From assembly GCA_033782935.1 (NCBI GenBank), contig JAWQEG010001440.1, positions 1,178,001 through 1,242,000 of the forward strand: 64,000 nt of DNA. Reading direction: 5' to 3'. Origin of the DNA: Petrolisthes cinctipes (lineage: Eukaryota; Arthropoda; Malacostraca; Decapoda; Porcellanidae). The position numbers and the translations under genes are program-made. How positions within the stretch are numbered: position 1 is the stretch's first letter; each line of letters begins with the position of its first letter. The notes beneath the pieces are model-generated. The model was not told the DNA's origin, did not search any database, and saw only the letters and a list, made by a program, of their open reading frames with translations. Below, in pieces: positions 13,027-24,505 of this stretch.

Positions 13027-13414
13027 AAAATATCGATTTTGAGCATGTTTTGGGTCTGTATCTTGAAAACATTTTAGCAAGAAGTAGGCATGTACAGGTT
13101 GCTTCTTGGACCCAAAAATATCGAATTTTCGAGTGTTTTGAACCTGAATTTGGGATATAGACGGGTACAGAAGATGCATACACATATTGACTTTGGGCAG
13201 CTAAAATATCGATTTTCAGCATGTTTTAGGCCAGTAATTTGAAAATACTCTATCACGGAGTATGCATGTACACATTGCTTTTGGGACCCAAAAATATCGA
13301 ATATTCGGGTGTTTTGAGTCAGAATTTGAGATATAAACGGGTACAGAAGATGCATGCACATATCGACTTTGGGCACCCAAAATATCGATTTTGAGAATGT
13401 TTTGGGCCTGTATT

Positions 13415-14435
13415 TTTAAAATACTCTAACACTGAGTAGACACGTACAGATCGCTTCTGGAACCTAAAAAAATCAAATTTTAGGGTGTTCTGAGCCTGAA
13501 TTTGAGATATGAACGGGTACTGAAGATGAATGCACATATCGACTTTGGGCACCTAAAATATCGATTTTGAGCATGTTTAGGGCCTGTATTTTGAAAATAC
13601 TATAGCACGGTGTAGACATGTACAAATCGCTTCTGGGACACAAAAATATCGATTTTTTTGAGTGTTTTGAGCCTTTAATTTGAGATATAAACGGGTACAG
13701 AAGATGCATGCACATATCGACTTTGGCACCCAAAATATCGATTTTTAGTATGTTTTCAGCGTATAATTTGAAAATATTCTAGCACTGAGTAGGCATGTAC
13801 AGATCGCTTCTCGGACCCAAAAATATCGAATTTTCGGGGGTTTTGAGCCTGAATTTGGGATATAACCGGGTACAGAGGATGCATGCACATATCGACTTTT
13901 TGCACCTAAAATATCGATTTTGAGCATGTTTTGGGTCTGAATCTTGAAAAAATTCTAGCAAGGAGTAGGCATGTACAGATCGCTTCTGGGACCCAAAAAT
14001 ACCGAATTTTGGGGTGTTTTGAGTCTGAATTTGTGATATAAACGGTTACAGAAGATGCATGTACATATCGACTTTGGGCACCTAAAATATCGATTTTTAG
14101 CATGTTTTGGGTCTGTATATTAAAAATACTCTAACACGGAGAATTCACGTACAGATTGCTTCTGGGACCCAAAAATATGAAATTTTCGTGTGTTTTGAGC
14201 CTGAATTTGAGATATAAACGGGTACAGAAGATGCATGCACATATCGACTTTGGCACCCAAAATATCGATTTTTAGTATGTTTTGGGCGTATAATTTGAAA
14301 ATATTCTAGCACTGAGTAGGCATGTACAGATCGCTCCTGGGATTCAAAAATATTGAATTTTAGGGTGTTTTGAGCCTGAATTTGAGATATAAACGGGTAC
14401 TGAAGATACATGCACATATCGACTTTGGGCACCTA
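13415..14435 (+). repeat. Satellite segment without a close tandem partner
   Basis: Ordinary 176-bp monomers of mixed type with no gene. The segment includes a ctaacactgagtagacacg monomer, an actatagcacggtgtag monomer near 13,596 (the type duplicated at 9,201) and gtataattt monomers like those at 3,380 and 8,300. It reads as a mosaic of monomers seen elsewhere, but I could not find one long collinear match. Confidence 0.6.
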
Positions 14436-15839
14436 AAATATCGATTTTCAGCATGTTTTGGTCCTGTATTTTAAAAACACTCTAACACGGAGTATGCACG
14501 TACAGATCGCTTCTGGGACCCAAAAACATTGAATTTTCGGGTGTTTTGAGCATGAATTTGAGATATAAACGGGTACAGAAGATACATGCACATATCGACT
14601 TTGGCACCCAAAATATCGATTTTTAGTATGTTTTGGGCGTATAATTTGAAAATATTCTAGCACTGAGTAGGCATGTACAGATCGCTTCTGGGACCCAAAA
14701 ATATCGAATTTTCAGGTGTTTTGAGCCTGAATTTGTGATATAACCGGGTACAGAGGATGCATGCACATATCGACTTTTTGCACCTAAAATATCGATTTTG
14801 AGCATGTTTTGGGTCTGTATCTTGAAAACATTCTAGCAAGGAGTAGGCATGTACAGATCGCTTCTGGGACCCGAAAATATCGAATTTTCTCGTGTTTTGA
14901 ACCTGAATTTGGGATATACAAGGGTACAGAAGATGCATACACATATTGACTTTGGGCACCTAAAATATAGATTTTCAGCAAGTTTTGAGCCTGTATTTTG
15001 AAAATACTTTAACACGGAGAAGGCACGTACAGATCGCTTCTGGGACCCAAAAATATAGAATTTTCGGGTGTTTTGAGCCTGAATTTGAGATATAAACGGG
15101 TACTGAAGATGCATGCACATATCGACTTTGGGCACATAAAATATCGATTTTAGCATGTTTTGGTCCTGTATTTTAAAAAAACTCTAACACGGAGTATGCA
15201 CGTACATATCGCTTCTGGGACCCAAAAACATTGAATTTTCGGGTGTTTTGAGCATGAATTTGAGTTATAAACGGGTACAGAAGATGCATGCACATATCGA
15301 CTTTGGCACCCAAAATACCGATTTTTAGTATGTTTTGGGCGTATAATTTGAAAATATTCTAGCACTGAGTAGGCATGTACAGATCGCTTCTGGGACCCAA
15401 AAATATCGAATTTTCAGGTGTTTTGAGCCTGAATTTGCGATATAACCGGGTACAGAGGATGCATGCACATATCGACTTTTTGCACCTAAAATATCGATTT
15501 TGAGCATGTTTTGGTTCTGTATCTTGAAAACATTCTAGCAAGGAGTAGACATGTACAGATCGCTTCTGGGACCCAAAAATACCGAATTTTCTGGTGTTTT
15601 GAACCTGAATTTGGGATATACACGGGTACAGAAGATGCATACACATATTGACTTTGAGCACCTAAAATATAGATTTTCAGCAAGTTTTGAGCCTGTATTT
15701 TGAAAATACTTTAACACGGAGAAGGCATGTACAGATCGCTTCTGGGACCCAAAAATATCGAATTTTCGGGTGTTTTGAGCCTGAATTTGATATATAAACG
15801 GGTACAGAAGATGCATGCACATATCGACTTTTTGCACCT
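14436..15839 (+). repeat. Four-monomer tandem duplication (702 bp)
   Basis: About 14,436-15,137 and 15,138-15,839 are adjacent copies with an offset of 702 bp (4 x 176, minus 2). Shared rare variants are gttttggtcctgtatttt, acccaaaaacattgaatt, gagcatgaatttgag, the gggcgtataattt monomer, ttttcaggtg, the gtacagaggatgc end and cagcaagttttgagcc. The second copy has a few substitutions, including gcgatataaccggg where the first has gtgatataaccggg. Confidence 0.8.
15435..15451 (+). other. CENP-B-box-like 17-mer (8 of 9 core bases), one of ten
   Basis: The string TTGCGATATAACCGGGT fits the known core NTTCGNNNNANNCGGGN at 8 of 9 fixed positions (the second T is G). I find ten copies starting at 15,435, 16,490, 18,070, 19,827, 21,935, 23,692, 25,449, 26,504, 36,344 and 39,508, about one per higher-order unit. 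The usual monomer reads TTGAGATATAAACGGGT (7 of 9). A 7 of 9 match is expected by chance in roughly half of random 176-bp monomers when both strands are counted, so this is a resemblance only. CENP-B binding outside mammals is not established. Confidence 0.35.
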
Positions 15840-16534
15840 AAAATATCGATTTGGAGCATGTTTTGGGACTGTATCTTGAAAACATTCTAGCAAGAAGTAG
15901 GCATGTACAGATTGCTTCTGGGACCCAAAAATATCGAATTTTTGAATGTTTTAAACCTGAATTTGGGATATAGACGGGTACAGAAAATGCATACACATAT
16001 TGACTTTGGGCAGCTAAAATATCGATTTTCAGCATGTTTTAGGCTTGTATTTTGAAAATACTCTGACACTGAGTAGGCATTTACAGATCGCTTCTGGGAT
16101 CCAAAAATATCGAATTTTCGGGTGTTTTGAGCCTGAATTTGAGATATAAACGGGTACTGAAGATGCATGCACATATTGACTTTGGGCACCAAAAATATCG
16201 ATTTACAGCATGTTTTGGGCCTGTATTTTAAAAACACTCTAACACGGAGTATGCACGTACAGATCGCTTCTGGGACCCAAAAACATTGAATTTTCGGGTG
16301 TTTTGAGCATGAATTTGAGATATAAACGGGTACAGAAGATGCATGCACAAATCGACTTTGGCACCCAAAATATCGATTTTTAGTATGTTTTGGGCGTATA
16401 ATTTGAAAATATTCTAGCACTGAGTAGGCACGTACAGATCAGTTCTGGGACCCAAAAATATCGAATTTTCGGGTGTTTTGAGCCTGAATTTGCGATATAA
16501 CCGGGTACAGAGGATGCATGCACATATCGACTTT
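15840..16534 (+). repeat. Satellite junction between 4-mer and 22-mer blocks
   Basis: About four monomers that link the 702-bp duplication to the 3,865-bp block. They carry the same variants as both neighbours (acccaaaaacattgaatt at about 16,275, the gggcgtataattt monomer at about 16,385, and gcgatataaccggg at 16,492). They appear to be part of the same higher-order family, though the collinear 3,865-bp match begins only at about 16,535. Confidence 0.6.
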
Positions 16535-18122
16535 GTGCACCTGAAATATCAATTTTCAGCATGTTTTGGGCCTGTATTTTAGAAACACTCTAACACGGAG
16601 TATGCATGTACAGATCGCTTCTGGGACACAAAATATCGAATTTTCGGAGTTTTGAGCCTGAATTTGAGATATAAACGGGTACAGGAGATGCATGCACATA
16701 TCGACTTTTTGCACCTAAAATATCGATTTTGAGCATGTTTTGGGACTGTATCTTGAAAACATTCTAGAAAGAAGTAGGCATGTACAGATTGCTTCTGGGA
16801 CCCAAAAATATCGAATTTTCGAATGTTTTGAACCTGAATTTGGGATATAGACGGGTACAGAAGATGCATACACATATTGACTTTGGGCAGCTAAAATATC
16901 GATTTTCAGCATGTTTTAGGCTTGTATTTTGAAAATACTCTGACACGGAGTATGCATGTACAGATGGCTTTTGGTACCCAAAAATATCGAATATTCGGGT
17001 GTTTTGAGTCTGAATTTGGGATATAAATGGGTACAGAAGATGCATGCACATATCGACTTTGGGCACATAAAATATCGATTTTGAGCATGTTTTCGGCGTA
17101 TAAATTGAAAATATTCTAGCACTGAGTAGGCATGTACAGATCGCTTCTGGTACCCAAAAATATCGAATTTTCGGGTGTTTTGAGCCAGAATTTGAGATAT
17201 AAACGGGTACAGAAGATGCATGCACATATCGACTTTTGCAGCTAAAATATCGACTTTTAGTATGTTTTGGGCCTATATTTTGAAAATATTCTAGCACTGA
17301 GTAGGCATGTACAGATCGCTCCTGGGATTCAAAAATATTGAATTTTCGGGTGTTTTGAGCCTGAATTTGAGATATAAACGGGTACTGAAGATGCATGCAC
17401 ATATCGACTTTTTGCACCTAAAATATCGATTTGGAGCATGTTTTGGGACTGTATCTTGAAAACATTCTAGCAAGAAGTAGGCATGTACAGATTGCTTCTG
17501 GGACCCAAAAATATCGAATTTTCGAATGTTTTAAACCTGAATTTGGGATATAGACGGGTACAGAAAATGCATACACATATTGACTTTGGGCAGCTAAAAT
17601 ATCGATTTTCTGCATGTTTTAGGCTTGTATTTTGAAAATACTCTGACACGGAGTAGGCATTTACAGATCGCTTCTGGGATCCAAAAATATCGAATTTTCG
17701 GGTGTTTTGAGCCTGAATTTGAGATATAAACGGGTACTGAAGATGCATGCACATATTGACTTTGGGCACCTAAAATATCGATTTTCAGCATGTTTTGGGC
17801 CTGTATTTTAAAAACACTCTAACACGGAGTATGCACGTACAGATCGCTTCTGGGACCCAAAAACATTGAATTTTCGGGTGTTTTGAGCATGAATTTGAGA
17901 TATAAACGGGTACAGAAGATGCATGCACATATCGACTTTGGCACCCAAAATATCGATTTTTAGTATGTTTTGGGCGTATAATTTGAAAATATTCTAGCAC
18001 TGAGTAGGCACGTACAGATCACTTCTGGGACCCAAAAATATCGAATTTTCGGGTGTTTTGAGCCTGAATTTGCGATATAACCGGGTACAGAGGATGCATG
18101 CACATATCGAATTTTTGCACCT

Positions 18123-18298
18123 AAAATATCGATTTTGAGCATGTTTTGGGTCAGTATCTTGAAAACATTCTAGCAAGGAGTAGGCATGTACAGATCGCTT
18201 CTGGGACCCAAAAATACCGAATTTTCTGGTGTTTTGAACCTGAATTTGGGATATAGACGGGTACAGAAGATGGATACACATATTGACTTTGGGCAGCT
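18123..18298 (+). repeat. Example of monomer type III
   Basis: Exactly 176 bp. The diagnostic linked set is a gtcagtatcttgaaaac stretch, ctagcaaggag, ataccgaattttctgg, gaacctgaatttggg, atatagacggg, and an end reading acacatattgac instead of gcacatatcgac. The same combination travels together in many places (for example near 3,540, 5,650, 9,720 and 14,820), so this is a real subfamily spanning both halves and not independent mutations. In this HOR region it is followed directly by a type I and then a type II copy. Confidence 0.8.
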
Positions 18299-18474
18299 AA
18301 AATATCGATTTTCAGCATGTTTTAGGCTTGTATTTTGAAAATACTTTAACACGGAGTATGCATGTACAGATGGCTTTTGGGACCCAAAAATATCGAATAT
18401 TCGGGTGTTTTGAGTCTGAATTTGAGATATAAACGGGTACAGAAGATGCATGCACATATCGACTTTGGGCACCC
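18299..18474 (+). repeat. Example of monomer type I
   Basis: Exactly 176 bp. It carries the taacacggag signature, tatgcatgtacagatgg, the gaatattcggg variant of the second A-tract block, gagtctgaatttgag and a gcacatatcgac end. It lies between the type III and type II examples. Type I is the commonest form, and variants with tctgacacgg or tttaacacgg occur in the 16-32 kb block. Confidence 0.8.
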
Positions 18475-18650
18475 AAAATATCGACTTTTAGCATGTTCTG
18501 AGCCTCTATTTTGAAAACATTCTAGCACTGAGTAGGCATGTACAGATCGCTTCTGGGACCCAAAAATATTGAATTTTCGGGTGTTTTGAGCCTGAATTTG
18601 AGATATAACCGGGTACAGAAAATGCATACACATATTGACTTTGTGCACCT
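18475..18650 (+). repeat. Example of monomer type II
   Basis: Exactly 176 bp. It carries atcgacttttagcatg, gttctgagcctc, aacattctagcactgag and gtaggcatgtacag. The ctagcactgag signature marks type II throughout the window. Some copies, such as those near 400 and 2,340, read ctaacactgag and look like hybrids of types I and II, as expected from exchange between monomers. Confidence 0.75.
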
Positions 18651-21600
18651 AAAATATCAATTTTCAGCATGTTTTGGGCCTGTATTTTAAAAACACTCTA
18701 ACACGGAGTATGCATGTACAGATCGCTTCTGGGACACAAAATATCGAATTTTCGGAGTTTTGAGCCTGAATTTGAGATATAAACGGGTACAGAAGATGCA
18801 TGCACATATCGACTTTGGGCACCTAAGATATCGATTTTGAGCATGTTTTGGGACTGTATCTTGAAAACATTCTAGCAAGAAGTAGGCATGTACAGATTGC
18901 TTCTGGGACCCAAAAATATCGAATTTTCGAATGTTTTGAACCTGAATTTGGGATATAGACGGGTACAGAAGATGCATACACATATTGACTTTGGGCAGCT
19001 AAAATATCGATTTTCAGCATGTTTTAGGCTTGTATTTTGAAAATACTCTGACACGGAGTATGCATGTACACATGGCTTTTGGGACCCAAAAATATCGAAT
19101 ATTCGGGTGTTTTGAGTCTGAATTTGAGATATAAACGGGTACAGAAGATGCATGCACATATCGACTTTGGGCACCCAAAATATCGACTTTTAGCATGTTC
19201 TGAGCCTCTATTTTGAAAACATTCTAGCACTGAGTAGGCATGTACAGATTGCTTCTGGGACCCAAAAATATCGAATTTTCAAGTGTTTTGAATCTGAATT
19301 TGGGATATAGACGGGTACAGAAAATGCATACACATATTGACTTTGGGCAGCTAAAATATCGATTTTCAGCATGTTTTAGGCTTGTATTTTGAAAATACTC
19401 TGACACGGAGTAGGCATTTACAGATCGCTTCTGGGATCCAAAAATATCGAATATTCGGGTGTTTTGAGCCTGAATTTGAGATATAAACGGGTACTGAAGA
19501 TGCATGCACATATTGACTTTGGGCACCTAAAATATCGATTTTCAGCATGTTTTGGGCCTGTATTTTAAAAACACTCTAACACGGAGTATGCACGTACAGA
19601 TCGCTTCTGGGACCCAAAAATATTGAATTTTCGGGTGTTTTGAGCATGAATTTGAGATATAAACGGGTACAGAAGATGCATGCACATATCGACTTTGGCA
19701 CCCAAAATATCGATTTTTAGTATGTTTTGGGCGTATAATTTGAAAATATTCTAGCACTGAGTAGGCACGTACAGATCACTTCTGGGACCCAAAAATATCG
19801 AATTTTCGGGTGTTTTGAGCCTGAATTTGCGATATAACCGGGTACAGAGGATGCATGCACATATCGAATTTTTGCACCTAAAATATCGATTTTGAGAGTG
19901 TTTTGGGTCAGTATCTTGAAAACATTCTAGCAAGGAGTAGGCATGTACAGATCGCTTCTGGGACCCAAAAATACCGAATTTTCTGGTGTTTTGAACCTGA
20001 ATTTGGGATATAGACGGGTACAGAAGATGCATACACATATTGACTTTGGGCAGCTAAAATATCGATTTTCAGCATGTTTTAGGCTTGTATTTTGAAAATA
20101 CTGTGACACGGAGTATGCATGTACACATGGCTTTTGGGACCCAAAAATATCGAATATTCGGGTGTTTTGAGTCTGAATTTGAGATATAAACGGGTACAGA
20201 AGATGCATGCACATATCGACTTTGGGCACCCAAAATATCGACTTTTAGCATGTTCTGAGCCTCTATTTTGAAAACATTCTAGCACTGAGTAGGCATGTAC
20301 AGATCGCTTCTGGGACCCAAAAATATTGAATTTTCGGGTGTTTTGAGCCTGAATTTGAGATATAACCGGGTACAGAAAATGCATACACATATTGACTTTG
20401 TGCACCTAAAATATCAATTTTCAGCATGTTTTGGGCCTGTATTTTAAAAACACTCTAACACGGAGTATGCATGTACAGATCGCTTCTGGGACACAAAATA
20501 TCGAATTTTCGGAGTTTTGAGCCTGAATTTGAGATATAAACGGGTACAGAAGATGCATGCACATATCGACTTTGGGCACCTAAGATATCGATTTTGAGCA
20601 TGTTTTGGGACTGTATCTTGAAAACATTCTAGCAAGAAGTAGGCATGTACAGATTGCTTCTGGGACCCAAAAATATCGAATTTTCGAATGTTTTGAACCT
20701 GAATTTGGGATATAGACGGGTACAGAAGATGCATACACATATTGACTTTGGGCAGCTAAAATATCGATTTTCAGCATGTTTTAGGCTTGTATTTTGAAAA
20801 TACTCTGACACGGAGTATGCATGTACAGATGGCTTTTGGTACCCAAAAATATCGAATATTCGGGTGTTTTGAGTCTGAATTTGGGATATAAATGGGTACA
20901 GAAGATGCATGCACATATCGACTTTGGGCACATAAAATATCGATTTTGAGCATGTTTTCGGCGTATAAATTGAAAATATTCTATCACTGAGTAGGCATGT
21001 ACAGATCGCTTCTGGTACCCAAAAATATCGAATTTTCGGGTGTTTTGAGCCAGAATTTGAGATATAAACGGGTACAGAAGATGCATGCACATATCGACTT
21101 TTGCAGCTAAAATATCGACTTTTAGTATGTTTTGGGCCTATATTTTGAAAATATTCTAGCACTGAGTAGGCATGTACAGATCGCTCCTGGGATTCAAAAA
21201 TATTGAATTTTCGGGTGTTTTGAGCCTGAATTTGAGATATAAACGGGTACTGAAGATGCATGCACATATCGACTTTTTGCACCTAAAATATCGATTTGGA
21301 GCATGTTTTGGGACTGTATCTTGAAAACATTCTAGCAAGAAGTAGGCATGTACAGATTGCTTCTGGGACCCAAAAATATCGAATTTTCGAATGTTTTAAA
21401 CCTGAATTTGGGATATAGACGGGTACAGAAAATGCATACACATATTGACTTTGGGCAGCTAAAATATCGATTTTCTGCATGTTTTAGGCTTGTATTTTGA
21501 AAATACTCTGACACGGAGTAGGCATTTACAGATCGCTTCTGGGATCCAAAAATATCGAATTTTCGGGTGTTTTGAGCATGAATTTGAGATATAAACGGGT

Positions 21601-24505
21601 ACTGAAGATGCATGCACATATTGACTTTGGGCACCTAAAATATCGATTTTCAGCATGTTTTGGGCCTGTATTTTAAAAACACTCTAACACGGAGTATGCA
21701 TGTACAGATCGCTTCTGGGACCCAAAAACATTGAATTTTCGGGTGTTTTGAGCATGAATTTGAGATATAAACGGGTACAGAAGATGCATGCACATATCGA
21801 CTTTGGCACCCAAAATATCGATTTTTAGTATGTTTTGGGCGTATAATTTGAAAATATTCTAGCACTGAGTAGGCACGTACAGATCACTTCTGGGACCCAA
21901 AAATATCGAATTTTTGGGTGTTTTGAGCCTGAATTTGCGATATAACCGGGTACAGAGGATGCATGCACATATCGAATTTTTGCACCTAAAATATCGATTT
22001 TGAGCATGTTTTGGGTCAGTATCTTGAAAACATTCTAGCAAGGAGTAGGCATGTACAGATCGCTTCTGGGACCCAAAAATACCGAATTTTCTGGTGTTTT
22101 GAACCTGAATTTGGGATATAGACGGGTACAGAAGATGGATACACATATTGACTTTGGGCAGCTAAAATATCGATTTTCAGCATGTTTTAGGCTTGTATTT
22201 TGAAAATACTTTAACACGGAGTATGCATGTACAGATGGCTTTTGGGACCCAAAAATATCGAATATTCGGGTGTTTTGAGTCTGAATTTGAGATATAAACG
22301 GGTACAGAAGATGCATGCACATATCGACTTTGGGCACCCAAAATATCGACTTTTAGCATGTTCTGAGCCTCTATTTTGAAAACATTCTAGCACTGAGTAG
22401 GCATGTACAGATCGCTTCTGGGACCCAAAAATATTGAATTTTCGGGTGTTTTGAGCCTGAATTTGAGATATAACCGGGTACAGAAAATGCATACACATAT
22501 TGACTTTGTGCACCTAAAATATCAATTTTCAGCATGTTTTGGGCCTGTATTTTAAAAACACTCTAACACGGAGTATGCATGTACAGATCGCTTCTGGGAC
22601 ACAAAATATCGAATTTTCGGAGTTTTGAGCCTGAATTTGAGATATAAACGGGTACAGAAGATTCATGCACATATCGACTTTGGGCACCTAAGATATCGAT
22701 TTTGAGCATGTTTTGGGACTGTATCTTGAAAACATTCTAGCAAGAAGTAGGCATGTACAGATTGCTTCTGGGACCCAAAAATATCGAATTTTCGAATGTT
22801 TTGAACCTGAAATTGGGATATAGACGGGTACAGAAGATGCATACACATATTGACTTTGGGCAGCTAAAATATCGATTTTCAGCATGTTTTAGGCTTGTAT
22901 TTTGAAAATACTCTGACACGGAGTATGCATGTACACATGGCTTTTGGGACCCAAAAATATCGAATATTCGGGTGTTTTGAGTCTGAATTTGAGATATAAA
23001 CGGGTACAGAAGATGCATGCACATATCGACTTTGGGCACCCAAAATATCGACTTTTAGCATGTTCTGAGCCTCTATTTTGAAAACATTCTAGCACTGAGT
23101 AGGCATGTACAGATTGCTTCTGGGACCCAAAAATATCGAATTTTCAAGTGTTTTGAATCTGAATTTGGGATATAGACGGGTACAGAAAATGCATACACAT
23201 ATTGACTTTGGGCAGCTAAAATATCGATTTTCAGCATGTTTTAGGCTTGTATTTTGAAAATACTCTGACACGGAGTAGGCATTTACAGATCGCTTCTGGG
23301 ATCCAAAAATATCGAATATTCGGGTGTTTTGAGCCTGAATTTGAGATATAAACGGGTACTGAAGATGCATACACATATTGACTTTGGGCACCTAAAATAT
23401 CGATTTTCAGCATGTTTTGGGCCTGTATTTTAAAAACACTCTAACACGGAGTATGCACGTACAGATCGCTTCTGGGACCCAAAAATATTGAATTTTCGGG
23501 TGTTTTGAGCATGAATTTGAGATATAAACGGGTACAGAAGATGCATGCACATATCGACTTTGGCACCCAAAATATCGATTTTTAGTATGTTTTGGGCGTA
23601 TAATTTGAAAATATTCTAGCACTGAGTAGGCACGTACAGATCACTTCTGGGACCCAAAAATATCGAATTTTCGGGTGTTTTGAGCCTGAATTTGCGATAT
23701 AACCGGGTACAGAGGATGCATGCACATATCGAATTTTTGCACCTAAAATATCGATTTTGAGCATGTTTTGGGTCAGTATCTTGAAAACATTCTAGCAAGG
23801 AGTAGGCATGTACAGATCGCTTCTGGGACCCAAAAATACCGAATTTTCTGGTGTTTTGAACCTGAATTTGGGATATAGACGGGTACAGAAGATACATACA
23901 CATATTGACTTTGGGCAGCTAAAATATCGATTTTCAGCATGTTTTAGGCTTGTATTTTGAAAATACTGTGACACGGAGTATGCATGTACACATGGCTTTT
24001 GGGACCCAAAAATATCGAATATTCGGGTGTTTTGAGTCTGAATTTGAGATATAAACGGGTACAGAAGATGCATGCACATATCGACTTTGGGCACCCAAAA
24101 TATCGACTTTTAGCATGTTCTGAGCCTCTATTTTGAAAACATTCTAGCACTGAGTAGGCATGTACAGATCGCTTCTGGGACCCAAAAATATTGAATTTTC
24201 GGGTGTTTTGAGCCTGAATTTGAGATATAACCGGGTACAGAAAATGCATACACATATTGACTTTGTGCACCTAAAATATCAATTTTCAGCATGTTTTGGG
24301 CCTGTATTTTAAAAACACTCTAACACGGAGTATGCATGTACAGATCGCTTCTGGGACACAAAATATCGAATTTTCGGAGTTTTGAGCCTGAATTTGAGAT
24401 ATAAACGGGTACAGAAGATGCATGCACATATCGACTTTGGGCACCTAAGATATCGATTTTGAGCATGTTTTGGGACTGTATCTTGAAAACATTCTAGCAA
24501 GAAGT

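Larger units (their letters stand above)
10680..13414 (+). repeat. Offset repeat, 1,582 bp (9 monomers)
   Basis: About 10,680-11,832 recurs as about 12,262-13,414, offset 1,582 bp (9 x 176, minus 2). Shared private variants include ttttgaacttaaattaggg, gcacgtacagattgc, cagatcgattaaggga, cagatggcttaggggac, gcacatttcgactttttgaac, gcaagaagtaggcatg with caggttgcttct, and tatgcatgtacacattgc. The copies differ at a few sites by eye. The right boundary is where one copy reads ttttacaaacattctagc and the other tttttaaaatactctaac. Confidence 0.8.

Noticed and set aside
17040..17056. TGCATGCA/CATGCA as plant RY regulatory elements
   Set aside because: The motif is part of nearly every monomer and no gene is nearby, so it has no evidential weight as a promoter element.
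16764..17417. 217-codon minus-strand open frames repeated at 16,764-17,417, 20,629-21,282, 27,657-28,310 and 29,239-29,892
   Set aside because: The repetition reflects duplication of the satellite block itself. The related copies at 24,494 and 18,872 are interrupted by stops, with no sign that openness is conserved.
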